Assembly (NCBI GenBank): GCA_006384855.1
Contig: VCJN01002899.1
Location: 1-64,000, forward strand
Length of the DNA: 64,000 nt
Origin: Tetraselmis striata
Taxonomy: Eukaryota; Chlorophyta; Chlorodendrophyceae; Chlorodendrales; Chlorodendraceae
Direction of reading: 5' to 3'
Shown here: positions 43,057 through 54,412 of the stretch, piece by piece
Layout: each line of letters opens with the position of its first letter
Numbering within the stretch: position 1 is the first letter of the stretch
Notes under the pieces: generated by a model
Seen by the model: the letters and a program-made list of their open reading frames with translations, nothing else
Databases searched by the model: none
What the model was told of the DNA's origin: nothing
Made by a program: the position numbers and the translations under genes

Positions 43057-43545
43057 GTGTCTTACTGCGACGAGTCGCATGAGGACAGTCGGGAGGTGGT
43101 GAAGCTCAAAGCTACAATGGCATCGCTGCATGCACTAGCGATGGCGCAGCTAAAGGAAGAGATGTCGACGCAAAACAAGAAGTATAGAACTTTACAGTCG
43201 CGGTGCGGCGACCTAATGCTCGCTATCAACGCTGAAGACAGCAAGTGGAGGAAGCTCAATCGCTCCAAGCAGCGGCAGTGCCTTCGTTTGGCGTCGTTGG
43301 TCGATGGTGCGGCGATCGAGGCGGACGCTGAGGCAGAGGCCGAGGCGGAACACGCTGCTGATACGCAGTGTGCTGCTAACGCCGCTGGTGTTCTAGCCTT
43401 CGCCAAGCTTGTCGCAGCGACGGTCTCAGGGGACGCCGAGGCGGAGGTCGCGGCCTTACTTGACATCAGGGCTGACAGGCGCCCGCAACGTCCAAAAGGT
43501 CCGCATTCTACACATGGTTACCCTACTCGACGAGCCAGCGGGTGA
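43057..43545 (+). CDS. Coiled-coil, Ala/Glu-rich open frame, unknown
   Basis: 162 codons. Residues ~15-75 are helical with heptad-like spacing (LKATMASLHALAMAQLKEEM, KKYRTLQSRCGDL), then an AEAEAEAEH stretch and an Ala-rich helix (LAFAKLVAATVSGDAEAEVA). Composition is more protein-like than that of its antisense frame. It starts soon after the solo foldback end and has no recognised relative or splice sites. It could be a structural piece of an element gene. Confidence 0.35.
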   Translation: MSYCDESHEDSREVVKLKATMASLHALAMAQLKEEMSTQNKKYRTLQSRCGDLMLAINAEDSKWRKLNRSKQRQCLRLASLVDGAAIEADAEAEAEAEHAADTQCAANAAGVLAFAKLVAATVSGDAEAEVAALLDIRADRRPQRPKGPHSTHGYPTRRASG

Positions 43546-43869
43546 GCCGCAAGCTCCGCATCTACGGATGCCGTTGCTGTAGCAAAAGACCCGAGTACTG
43601 CTGGCGGTGCTCAGTGGCCAGGCCGTGCTAGACCCGTGCTCCCCGGACAGCAGCACCAACATCGACCCACCGCAGCCCTCTCAACAGACTACCGCGCCCC
43701 CAAGATCCGCAAGCCAATTGATAGCAGTAGGGATGAGAAGGGCAACCCCAACACAGACTGGGTAAGGCGGCAGATGAGAGGCGATATGCAGTCAAGATTT
43801 ACAAGACTATATTGCCACCAATGGGTTGTATTGTATCCTAGTCTCCTCCGCTTCCGTGACGCCTCGCCC

Positions 43870-45010
43870 TTCTTCCGCGCCGCCGGTGTGTAGTTCTCTG
43901 GCAGCGGCACGTAGGCTGCGCCACATTGTGCCTTCGACAATTCGGGGTGAATTGCAAATTTGTAAACAATAATATCCCACGCCATTAGGGATTTAACGCT
44001 GCACGTGTGCCCACGTGCTGCCATTGCGTGCTGACACGGAAGGGGGGAGGGGGTATTGAGCAGGCTAATGGGCATACCTGCGTGTCGCTTGGGTTGAGAG
44101 CGAGGGTCGTGTACTCCTCCTTGCGAGCCACAGCCATGATGTTATCGAACATACGGTACTCCGGCTTGTCCGGATACGTATCACGCAGATGTTTATCGTA
44201 GAGGCTCAGCCCCTTCGCAATCTGCATGCATGACAACGGCGCTACATCAGATATACATACACAGCATAGCGCTTATCATAATTGCATGTATGACCATCAT
44301 GCTTCATAATACAATCACGGAATCGCATAGCAATGCATAATATGCAGATGATGCAACCGCCTTACCTCATGCTTGGCATAAGCACCGTCGTCCGTATATG
44401 GCGGCAAGATCATGAAGGTGTCTTCAGAGATTCCCATGTCCGGGGCACTATCGCCAACCGAGGTGGCCATGGCAGATGTCATCCCGGGCGCGCTGTTGGC
44501 GCAGTTGGGCACTATCCTCACCGAGAAGCCGAAGGTGGTCTTTTGGATGTAGCCCTCTTTAGTCTTGGATCCAGTGTTGTGTTGGTACATGTATATGGGC
44601 GGGGCGCCCACCGCCGTCGCGCCCCCCCCCGGAGTTGACTCGCATGTTCATGCAGCCTGGTATACCTCCCATGCCGACGTCCAGGACCCAACTCAGCCGG
44701 TAGGGGAGTTGCACATGGCCAAAGGTGGTGTAGCACCACGCCTTTTACACGGTGTTACAGCCTTCAGCGACAGTGTGCTTCCACATGAACACCGTCTGGT
44801 TGTTGAACGCGCCTCCTTGGGTCGGCTCGCGTTCTTCGACATGCCCTTGGCGTATGCCTCTACGAGGGCAACATGTCAGTGCTTCACCTCGATGACGGTA
44901 TAGGGCAGGGCATCAAATGCAGCCAGCCTTCCGAAGAGCTTCACTCGGCTACCAACGAGATGCAAGTTGGTGTTCCTGTTGAAACACACAACATCGCAAT
45001 CAACGTCCGA
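43870..45010 (-). pseudogene. Unrecognised multi-exon gene, apparently decayed
   Basis: Three minus-strand segments show strong coding character. One (about 44611-44366) contains YIQKTTFGFSVRIVPNCANS and ends AYAKHE at a GTAAGG donor. One (about 44230-44080, LSLYDKHLRDTYPDKPEYRM) ends at a GTATGC donor. One (about 44010-43880) begins after GCAG and includes LMAWDIIVYKFAIHPELSKA. The introns are ~145 and ~70 bp. Upstream to 45.0 kb similar-quality sequence continues but in broken frames. No family was recognised: the even mix of aromatic and beta-type residues could suit a beta-rich structural protein. A virus-like or transposon origin cannot be excluded. Confidence 0.5.
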
Positions 45011-46469
45011 AAACACCGAGCAAAATAGTGGTCAATCGACGCGGCCTTTATTCCGTGCACAACGCGGAGGACTGCAAGAGGGGGAGGGAAGGGGCGTTCG
45101 TGGATATGTCGGCTGCTCGGGCCACTGCGCCGCAACACATCCAGCAGTGGCTACCGGGCGGAGGGAGGGCCGTCGAGCGCGCACATGTAGCGAGACAACC
45201 GAGACAGATGTCTCTCTTGCCTTCACCCTTTACTCACCCAAGGCGACAAGAGACAATGAAGTTGCCTCTCCCGGGAGGGGGCTCGGTCAGGATCTTCTTC
45301 TCCTTGGCGTGCCAAGGGTTCTTGGTGTTCCTGATGGCTGCACATGCATGAAACGACTATAGTTAGTTTGCGGTATAGCGCGTGCCGCGACGGCGGAAAG
45401 TGATTGGCACACCGGCGCCTGGAAAGGCATCGGATACAACATCGCCCACACGCGAAGCCAACACACAAAACTAAGCCACGCCTAAAGGCCTAGACCAACG
45501 CTAGCACATCAGCGTTTCAAAAGCTTTCGGGAAGGTCTGTTGGAGGGTGCCCCCTCTCCCCCCCCCCCCCCCCTCCCATATTTGGAGGTCGGGCTGTAAA
45601 ACACGTGCGAACCAAGTTTGCCCCCCGAGAGGCCGCGGGAGATGCAAGAGGCATCGAGCCGATACTGGTCAAACACACACAACGACCTAGCATGGTGTTG
45701 ATATGATATGTGAGATTAGGATAACCGGAGATAGGAGGCGCTGCGCGGGAGACTGCGAGGTGACCCCTTCCGACGTGGTGGACGCTCTAGTTGTGCGCGA
45801 CGCGGTTGGCACGACGCCCGCGAGGCGGGCCATCTGGGCCCCATGTGCGCGACACGCAATCGTGCTGCCCATGCGCATGCGCAGCAACACGCGACACGCA
45901 ACCGCAAAGGAGTCATCGACATTTGTCTTATATTCCCGTAGTGACCGTGTGCTAGAACTCTAGGGCTCTATGGATGGTGCCCCATGTCCCCTCAGTTGCA
46001 GAGGTTGGGCTGAATAATGGGACGTGCAAAATCCCGAGCAGGGCGTCCGAGGCCTCTACGGGACTAACCCGCGACGGCACGCTCGTAAACTTGGCCATGG
46101 ACTCACGTACTTGGGGTACATTGGTTGTATAGCCGCTCATCTTGGTGGAATGCATGGGCACTACCGCGCTCCGATGGGCGATGATGGCAGCTGACGGTCG
46201 GTGGGCAGGTGCGTTGTGCGCGCCGATAGCAGTTGGTGGCACCTGTTTCGCGCCGCGGCGGCAACGATACCGGACACCAAAACGTACAGGGACGGCATGC
46301 GCATATGATGAATATATCGCCGAATCTAAACACCGTACGGGTGCGCCGTGCAAGAAATCCATATACAGAAATCCAGAAGGAAATCCAGAAGGAAATCCAA
46401 CTACGCGCCACTAGAGGCGGGAACCGCCATGGCAGCCACCGACCGTCGCCACCCGCCACCCGCATTGTG
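45011..46469. other. No gene seen
   Basis: Contains a C run (45558-45573) and a short triplicated AATCCAGAAGGA word (46371-46398). Open frames such as 45952-46362 minus show no motif. Confidence 0.45.
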
Positions 46470-46984
46470 AGAATGAGATGTGACATACGGGTGACGAAGC
46501 ACTACTATTATCCGTGAAGGCTGCTGCTGGTGGCGGCATGTCCATCCAGTTACGTACGAGTACATCCGGCGGTATTGCCGGCGGGCGATAAACCTTTTTT
46601 GTAATCGTTGTGGTAGTCGTACTAGCGCGGTGACGCGGTACATGGCACTGCCGTATAAGGTACGAGGTTGTCCGTGTAGTACCGGGTAGTACGCGATATA
46701 TTTGTAAAGCCGGTACCGGGTATATGGTACGAACCCGGGGCGCAATGACGAATCGGACGACTATTAGTACGACTATTAGTACATGGGCGGAGCGCGAATC
46801 GCAGCCGTACTATTCGGCGAGAGTGGGGAATTTTGTGTACATTATAGCTAGTACTTCTGAACGGGGCCTGCCCGCCGTCCGATCAAAGGTCATCAGACGG
46901 GCGGTTGGCTGCCATGTTTTGCCAAAGAGTGCTCACGTTACATAAATATTCGCAGGGGGGGGGGGGGGGGGGGGGGGGGCTACT

Positions 46985-48109
46985 GCTTGTTCTTGTTCTT
47001 GCGTGCCCGGGGGACCCGCCGCTCCGACGACCTCGCTGCCTCCGCCTCCGACTCCGCGACCGTCGGTTTCTTACCTCGGCGATTCTTTACTGGCCTCTTC
47101 CGCTTCTTGTCGGCGTCCGACTGCCTCTTGTCGGCGGCGTTCAACCAGCACGGCTCCTTCTCAGTTAGGGGTGGGCGGGGCAGCGCGCGGCGCGTCCGGA
47201 GGGAGAACGGCGGCCGTCAGTGTCTTCACCACCCCGGGAGGTTGTGCCGTCGACGACGCCGCCATGAGCTTCCTTGACTTGGCGTCGGGACGCCCCTGTG
47301 CCCAGACGCCCACAACGAGCCACAATCGTTTCGCCTCCAATCAAGCGGCTGAGGATGCGGCCTCCTCGGCCACCACGAGTTGCGCCGCTGGCACTGTGGA
47401 AGCCTTGGCGTTTAGGTGGGCCTTACGGCGCTCCCGGACGAACCTGCGCGCGGCACAAGCTAGCCACGAGTGGGTGCGTGCTTATGTGGAGGGTGGAGTG
47501 TTTTGTTGCGTGCCCACCTTGTCACGCGTTTCGTCATGTCTTTCTCGTCCTCCTCGATGCCGGCGGCGCGGACACGCGAGACAACAAGGCCCGCCGCCCA
47601 CTCAGGGGCAACAACCTCGCCCAACGCACCTTGCACCGGCAAGTACACGTCGTCATCATCTCGTGGCCATACGGCCTAGATCTCTGCACGCACGACAGTG
47701 ATGGTGTCGGTGCCGGCGCGCGACCTTGTTGAGGAGGACGAGGCAGCCCCTGCAACGCTGGAGGGGTCCGTGATGCCGGTGCGATCTGCGGGCGTGACAT
47801 AGAAGGCCAGCACCCCCTATGGCAGCGTGTACTGCGCGGCCTCGAGTTGTTGTCGCAGCGCACCCCCGCCCCCCGCCGGATTGGTTCCTAAGCCGGGCTG
47901 CAAACTCCTGCAGAGGTGCGCCCCGGGAATTAACCCTTCCTGGCGTCGTCTTCTGAGGAGTAGACCCGCAGATCGGCTGGTTGCGACTTTGCCGCGTGGG
48001 CAACCATTGTCTCCACGGACTGCGCCGCAAACACCATGAATAAGGGCACCTCTGCACGGGTTTTCTTTGTGATAACGATGGTTTTTGCCCGGGAGACGAG
48101 GTCTGCCAT
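46985..48109 (-). CDS. Element A minus-strand gene, fuller copy, unknown
   Basis: The ATG at 48109 opens MADLVSRAKTIVITKKTRAE and PLFMVFAAQSVETMVAHAAK. Coding-like sequence continues in shifting frames through ADRTGITDPSSVAGAA and WPRDDDVYLPVQGALGEV to AAGLVVSRVRAAGIEEDEKD (47648-47530), then a likely intron, ARRFVRERRKAHLNAK, and a basic C-terminus (KRKRPVKNRRGKKPTVAES) ending near 46985. At least two frame changes separate the parts, so the copy may be inactive. The basic tail matches copy 1. No known domain was recognised; a nucleic-acid-binding role is inferred only from charge. Confidence 0.4.
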
Positions 48110-48517
48110 GGCGCTGTGAGCGGTGAAGGGGGGGGGGGGGGGAGGTGGAGACACTAACACCCAGTCGACGACCGCCTTACGGAGCAGTCAACGACACAGC
48201 GGAGGCGAGGAGCAGCGCGCCACTACTGTTTATAGGGCTAGTCGGTGCGGCATTGTGTCGGCGTAATTTCGCAATGTATATTGTTGAAGCAGCACGGCGT
48301 AGTGAATACGTGGTTTCGCCGAGTGATTCCGGGATAATATATGCGGTAGGGCGCGTGTATATGTGCGCGACGAATGTGCGCGGGTGTGCGCACCGTGGTG
48401 CAGCAGCGTTCTGCGGCGTTGTTCACCGATGTGCACGACAAGATATGCGCCGCAAGTCCCCGTGCGTGGGCACCCAGCCCGCCCCCCCCATCCACCCCCC
48501 CCATTAAACATGCCGCC
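48110..48517. promoter_or_regulatory. Intergenic region between divergent element A genes
   Basis: The 408 bp between the two ATGs is well conserved with 16093-16538 of copy 1, including GGGATAATATATGCGGTAGG (TATA-like) and a CACCGATGTGCAC word. A shared promoter is inferred from the divergent layout. Confidence 0.4.
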
Positions 48518-48611
48518 ATGTCAAACAATGTTAATTCCCCCGAGCTCCTCGCTGAGGAAGATGCCACGACGAGGTTGCAAGCCTGCCTCGAGTAGTCTAC
48601 CTCGAGTAGCA

Positions 48612-50638
48612 TGTGCCGACTACACATGCTACTACTCAACTCGCAACCGAGCCAACTCGAGCTCTGCCTGAACACGTCAAGTATGTACACGAACTTCATC
48701 GCTTCACGCATGATTGCTTACCGGAGGCTCAAACTCGTATGCAGACTGCAGCTAATCGTAGACGACTCCCCGTACCATTCAAGACCGGCGACAGAGTTAA
48801 GCTGAGGTCGTCTCATCTGAAGTTTATTCAGCAACCCTGTGCTATTAAGCTACGCGACCGCTACGTGGGCACCTTCGTGATTACAGAGCAGATTTCATCA
48901 GTTTCTTTCCAATTGCAACTGCATGCGGGCGTACGGGTCCATGACGTGGTACACGCGAGTATGCTGAAAAAGTGGTATGACGACCCTGAACAACCGGCGA
49001 AGCCTGAACGAGTACCGATTGTCCATGACGCAAACCGATTCCATGTTCAAGACCTACTCGATGTTGCCTTCAACAACAATGGCACTGGACTATTGTCATT
49101 TCGAGTGCGATGGGCGTTCCCGTACAACGTACCAAGCGAAGACACTTGGGAGCCCCTACGCGGAGCTATCAAACACTTGGACATTTCCGGTCGTTCTTAC
49201 TATCTAAACAATACCGACAGTTTACTGTGAGCCCATACTTCATTCGGTTCCGTAATCGCTACCCAAGCCGAGTACCTTCCGCATGAACTTCAAGATCAAT
49301 ACCAAGACTGTAGTTTCCTGTAGTTCTGTGATACCTGCACAGCGAGGACGCTTTGTGCGTAAGGGGGAGAGAGTGTTATCCTCCATTATCCATGTGACTC
49401 TAACGTTCTGCTGTACTAGCAGGTATAATTCCCCGCTAAAGTAGTACGACTACGCATCTGCGGAGTCGTATATATTAGTATTGCGGGTATATGTATTAGT
49501 AGTATAAGGGTCGAAGGATAGAAGACGCTAGCGTAACGCGTGACGCAGCAAATACTGCGATATGATTGGCTCCGAAGTTTACGCTCTCAGCTAAATCGAT
49601 CACCCAATATACCTGAGAGGATAGAAGACGCTCGTGCGACTCCCTGTCACGCGTCACGCGGGCCGGGGGTTCCGTGCTACCGCGACCCGGTCAACAGCGG
49701 CATTGCGAGCCGAATCCACCCCGGATTGGCCACTGCCCACTGCCACCTGACTCACCCCCGCCGCCGCTACCCGTTACCCGCTGATACAGGGTAGTCACTA
49801 TGTCCTCTTGTGGCACAGGGGATGGTAGTTCCGCACGCGCGTAGCGGCACCAACTGCTGTCGGCCGAGAAGGGTGCCCGCGCCTCCGGTTCCCTAGACGC
49901 TGAGCCTCGCCCCCTGTCCTCTCAGCTCACCGCCGCCTAGACGCAGCATACGACCCGGCAAACCCGGGGGCGCGCGGCGAGGGTACTACGGGTGGGGTCA
50001 TACTGCCCGATCATGGCGGCGGTGGCTGTGGATCTTGCGGATTGTGCGACGCAAAGCCGCGCCGCGGGGTCATACAGGCGTTACGCGTAACGTTTTTTTT
50101 GGGACTTTTTCCATTTCGAATTTTGCCCCAAAAAGTATCCGTTACGGTTTGTGACGAGTATTCCGGAATACTCGTCACGCCGGGAAGTGACGCTCCGGTG
50201 ACGCCTCGATCGACGTGGCACGTTCTGGTGCGAGTATTTAGCGTTACGCGTTACGCAAGCGTCTTCTATCCTTCGACCCTAAGGCCGAAGACTGTTCTGG
50301 AATTCTCAAGAGTTCTCTGACTCTAGAGTCGTTGTATATATTAGTATTGCGGGTATATGTACTAGTAGTATAAGGCCGAAGACTGTTCTGGAATTCTCTA
50401 GAGTTCTCTGACTCAAGCCTTATGTAGCTAACACGGCACGGGTATCCCACGGCACCCGGCTAATTAGCACAGGTATGACTATGATTTCGGCGGATATAAA
50501 TACCGCCTTGGACAAGTCTACTCGGCAAAATTCAGAGACATACTATAACCCAGGAACCCATGTAACCAGAAGAGATTGGCCATACTTTCTAAATCCGTCC
50601 GCTGCATCATAAAGGGCCTAAAGAGCTTGAGCCTAGCA
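48612..50638 (+). mobile_element. Chromovirus fragment (3' end of pol plus LTR), broken
   Basis: Same family as the element at 35599-42300 but on the plus strand. Contains the last ~200 codons of pol (end of integrase and chromodomain, 48612-49250), the polypurine tract (49361-49373) and one LTR (49374-50638). The LTR is enlarged by an inserted miniature transposon and an internal ~90-bp duplication. It is clearly more diverged than the full element and truncated at its left side against element A. A broken, older copy. Confidence 0.9.
49508..50279. mobile_element. Harbinger-like miniature DNA transposon inside the LTR
   Basis: 772 bp with 39-bp terminal inverted repeats (GGGTCGAAGGATAGAAGACG...), two mismatches, flanked by TAA at 49505-49507 and 50280-50282. 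The uninterrupted LTR sequence, AGTATAAGGCCGAAG, shows the empty site, so the TAA is a real 3-bp target duplication. TWA-type 3-bp duplications with GGG-starting ends fit PIF/Harbinger. An extra copy of the GGATAGAAGACGCT motif lies inside at about 49618, and a 28-bp perfect palindrome at 50151-50178. No transposase, so non-autonomous. Confidence 0.85.
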
Positions 50639-50964
50639 GCGCCAAGTAAGGCGTTGCCACTGTGTGGTTCGCCATGACCTTTTGCAACTCCACATGGCCC
50701 TTCACTGTGGCTCGGGTGACAGTGCACGTAGTCAGTGATAGGTCGATGTAGCTCTTCAAACAATCTAGGTAGCACTTTCACAGACATGCGCATCAAGAAC
50801 ATACAACATTTAATAATTTTCACAGCATGTTGCTGCTCATGCACATATGCAGACAATATCAAGGTACCGTTGAGTGAGTTGCATGTGTGTGCATCACATA
50901 TGGCTGCTGATTCCGTGCTGTGGCACGCTTGGCACGCTCCTCCAGCATCGCACAATAGGTGCAA
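50639..50964 (-). pseudogene. Coding fragment interrupted by the LTR, unknown
   Basis: Minus-strand frame with protein-like composition: HSTESAAICDAHTCNSLNGT, LSAYVHEQQHAVKIIKCCMF, RPITDYVHCHPSHSEG. Many Cys and His (ACQACH, CHPSH) suggest metal binding. It runs into the LTR end at 50638, so the retroelement appears to have landed in it. Not recognised. Confidence 0.3.
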
Positions 50965-51690
50965 CGCCGTGGCATGCGCTGCGTCGCCGCACCGTGTCGG
51001 CAGTAACTGAACAGGCGCACGCCGTACACGCCGCGTGCGCGAGCTCTACAGTATATTACGCAGTACTTGTCGGTTCTAACGTAATTTCGCACGTATGTCC
51101 AACGTCCCCCCCCCCCCATTTTTTTTTGAAATTCCCACCTGAAACGGACTATTAAATCCCAATTGCCTTATTACATGTACTCGTATTTTAACACAATGTA
51201 AAAAAACCTGACAATCTTACTGGGGTAGCGACAAGGGTCGGGTGTACTGACAACAATAAATACATACGTCTTCTTCCACGCCTACTTTCTTCACGACTGG
51301 CAACCGGCATTTGCCATCTCAAATCAGCGATTAATCGAGCTTTTCGGGCATTTATGCACCTACGTGCCCGACCCGAGCGACAGGTACTGCTAGCCAGCCC
51401 TTTTATGGTCAAACTGAGAATCATAGAGGTTTGAATTGCGCGGGGCTAAGTACGACGGGTGTTACCCGACGTTACAATTCCGCCATACGCGGCTAGTACG
51501 CTACTGCCGTGTGCCCACGTCCATCCCTCACCCCGATATGACGCCCCGCGACGCGGCGGTGTCTCCACCTTCTGCCTTTGCGCCAGCTTCCAGCTAGCGC
51601 AACGACCACTGTGAGATTCAGATGTGACGTAAATGTCCCCTACTGGTGACGAACGACGACATACGGGGACGATACGGGACGGACGAGGGA
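50965..51690. other. No gene seen
   Basis: AT-richer around 51110-51250 (C run then T run at 51108-51127). At 51606-51660, TGAGATTCAGATGTGACGTA and GGTGACGAACGAC loosely recall the left end of element A, too weakly to annotate. Confidence 0.4.
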
Positions 51691-51693
51691 CGT

Positions 51694-52080
51694 GGATTTC
51701 ATACCGAGTAGCGACGACTATCGCGCGCAACGTGTAAAGTACTATATGAATTTCTCGTTTCCATAATATTCATCAAATTGATATGTGCACGCGGGCTCGC
51801 GTGTCGCGCGCCGACGCGGAGGACTCGGGCTAAGTACAGGCGGCTGCACGTATTCGTTGCACATCGCTGCACATCGTTGCTGTGAGATTTCATACCGAGT
51901 AGCGACGACTATCTCGCGCGACCTGTAAAGTACTATATGAATTTCTCGTTTCGATAATTTCATCAAATTGATATGCGCACGCGGGCTCGCGTGTCGCGCG
52001 CCGACGCGGAGCACCCAGGTTAAGTACAGGCGGCTGCACGTACTCGCTGCACATCGTTGCACCTCGCTGACCCCGCGTTG
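51694..52080. repeat. Two tandem copies of a 192-bp unit
   Basis: GATTTCATACCGAGTAGCGA begins copies at about 51694 and 51886. Both end with GGCTGCACGTAYTCGYTGCA. They differ by scattered substitutions and one short indel. Confidence 0.8.
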
Positions 52081-52529
52081 TGCGGCGATGTGCGGCACGA
52101 CGGGCGGAGGTGTGGGCGGATGTAGGTGGTACGGTAGGTGGAAGGCGGTAGGTGGTGTTCGTAGGTGCGCGTTTAAATGCAGCCGCCCTAACTGCTGGTG
52201 ATTGTGTAACGCCCCAGCACGCGCATGTACGGGGTCGCCTTACGGTCACCGCCGCTCACCGCTGAACCAAGTGCGGACAGCCGCGCACTCGCATCTCTGC
52301 TACCTGCCGGTGGTGGGTTACATCCACCCCCAACTCTCAGCCCCCTCCCGCCCCCCCCCCCCCCCCCCCCCGCCCCCCGCGCGCGGCAGCAGGCATGCCG
52401 GGAAAGGGATGGATATCGAGTGTGTCGCATGATGGCGTGTACAAGATGCGCAGGATGGCGTGTCGCAGGGCTGGGTGATTGGTAGTAGTGATAAGACGGC
52501 GCGAGAGCGGCACTTCCTAAAACACCCGA
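52081..52529. other. No gene seen
   Basis: GC-rich, with a C run at 52350-52371. Frames on both strands reflect composition. Confidence 0.45.
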
Positions 52530-52599
52530 ACTGTAGCCACTCGTTGAAGCGTGCGGCTAAGTTGCGCCGCAAGGCCGCCTTATCACAAGCAGCAGCGGC

Positions 52600-53594
52600 A
52601 TGGGCGGCAGCGGCAGCAGCAGCAGCAGCCTAGCAGCAGCAGGGGCGTCAGCAGGAGTAGCTGCAGCCGTCGGAAACGGCCCGCCGGCGCCGGTCTCGGA
52701 CGACGGCGGCTCGAAGGAGGACGATGTGATGGGTGTGGGGGAGGACCCCGTTGGCGAAGACGGTATGGACATCGACGCGCCTGCGTGGCCGCCGGCGGGC
52801 GTGGAAGCCGCCGATGAGGGCGTGATACGGGAAGGCGATCCCGGTGACTTCTACATGAAGATCATCGCCAAGAAGTTCCGGGGAGTATGGCACTACGGCG
52901 TGATAACCGGCGTCGTTACCGAGTGGGTGTTGGAGGACTACGGCGGGGTGACCCGGTGGCGCGCTGTTTTCGAGGACGGTGACACCGTGGACCTTATGCG
53001 TTCAGAGGTGAGTGGGCCCGGCCTGTGTGCTGGTGGCACCACTCACCTGCGGTTGTATGGATTCACACGCATCCGCCCGGTCGGCGTGGCAGGTTGTGGA
53101 GGCTATGGCGGCTGCCCAGGAGCACCTCCCTGTGGATGCGGACGGGGAGGCTCGCTTGGCAACCGTCCTTGAAGGCGATGACCAGTCCAGTGAATCCGAA
53201 GAGGAGGGCTGGGAAGGGGGGGGGGGGAGGGGGGGACGCGGCTGGCGCCGGGTGGACAAGCGATGAGGAGGAGGAGGAGGAGGCGGCGCGCCTCCGGGCG
53301 TGGGAGTCTTCTGATGTGCCGGGGTCCGACACGAATGCCCTCACGTTTGCAGTCATGAAGTGCTCGGCCCATGTGAAGAGCAAGAACTCCAACAACTCCG
53401 ATGACATCGACTGGCAGCTGCTGCATGTGCCGGGGGCTGACTCGGACGACAGCCATGCAAGCGCGCGGCCCATAGGGCTGCATTGTGTACGGTGTGGACG
53501 CTGGAACGAGCCCACACTGCCGTGGGCTTGGACTTGTGGAGAGTGCCGGGCGGTGGCGGTGGTTCCGGCGGGGAGGAGGCCCTTGTCCTCCTAG
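52600..53594 (+). CDS. Element B Tudor-like, Cys-rich protein
   Basis: The first exon (to 53007) starts MGGSGSSSSSLAAAG, runs through an acidic linker (GVGEDPVGEDGMDID) to DFYMKIIAKKFRGVWHYGVI and RWRAVFEDGDTVDLM. The pattern KKF-G-x(3)-G-x-I...W-x-VxFEDGDxxDL is typical of Tudor-like modules that read chromatin marks in plant and algal proteins. An 85-bp intron (53008-53092, GTGAGT...GGCAG) joins MRSE to VVEAMAAAQEHLPVDADGEA in frame. After a G run the coding frame shifts; 53290-53590 contains LHCVRCGRWNEPTLPWAWTC and GEC, reminiscent of a CW-type zinc finger. The last part may be a further exon. Function in the element unknown; chromatin reading is inferred. Confidence 0.5.
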
Positions 53595-53938
53595 ACGGTC
53601 CGGGCATCCGCAAGGTGGCTGTTCTCGTGGCCCCTGCCCACATGTCCTCCGCGAATGCTGCCGACTTGGGCGTCGACGCTGGGGAGCTGGTGGTGGCGGG
53701 GATCCATGCGAGGTCGCATGACGGTGCGCGAGGGGGGGGGGGGGGAGGGGCGGGCGGGCAGCAGTTGTGGGATAGGCGGGGCAGCGGTTGCTACCGAGTG
53801 AGGCGTAGCACCGTTTGCAGTAGCACCGCAGCCTTTCCGGTTGCATAGTGTGACGCCGCCTAGATGTAACCCAACCGTACGCGCAAAGTGCAAGTGTTAC
53901 ACGCCCGTGTGCCCCACCCAATATCATTGCGCCCGACC

Positions 53939-54412
53939 TCACTGACGGCATGTCACGCTCTCCATCATCTCCCGGGCCGTCCGCCGCCTCACCCTGCGCA
54001 CCTTACCAGCCGCGCGTGCCTTCGCGGAAGCCTCACACACGGCGGCGCGAGTCGCGTCGTGGAACGCGTCCCTGACATGGCGGAACTCAGCCCTCACCGC
54101 GGCCGTGGTCGGGCAGGGGACTGCCCGCTGATGGGTCGCCATGCATGGGTACTTGGGGCCGCACAAAGCCGGGGTGCCGTCGCAGCAACACTCCTAGTCC
54201 GTCCGTTGGCCGCAGTCCACGCATGACGGGCGTCCGGCCAGGACACGCACATGATAGTGCATGTGGCCGCCTCCCGCCACTGCTCGTAGTCCTCCGGTCA
54301 ACATGGCGACGAGCAAGTCGGCATGTCCCGCATGTGGCTGCGGGGCGGATGGCGCGAGCGCAGCCTCGCTCGCCTCGACAACCCCCTCAGCCCTATCAGT
54401 CGCCTCAATCAC
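53939..54412 (-). pseudogene. Element B zinc-ribbon gene, second copy
   Basis: Counterpart of 20550-20936. One frame (54412-54194) keeps the acidic helix and PSCVDCGQRTD; a second (54166-53939) continues with MCGPKYPCMATHQRAVPCPT and the basic helix AEFRHVRDAFHDATRAAV. The frame changes between the two halves and an extra ~80 bp (about 54220-54330) interrupts the region, so this copy looks inactive. Confidence 0.45.

Larger units (their letters stand above)
46470..48595. mobile_element. Element A, copy 2 (truncated)
   Basis: Same orientation as copy 1 (14811-16600). Keeps the complete central part of the minus-strand gene but only the first ~25 codons of the plus gene (ATG at 48518). Similarity stops in GCAAGCCTGCCTCGAGTAG at about 48595, where sequence turns into the chromovirus fragment. 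The junction has a short CTACCTCGAGTAG/CCTCGAGTAG repeat. A 24-base G run at 46956-46979 takes the place of the two G runs in copy 1. Confidence 0.65.

Noticed and set aside
51606-51660. Possible inverted terminal partner of element A's left end
   Set aside because: Only short words match (GATGTGAC, GGTGACGAA) with gaps between; not enough for a terminal repeat.
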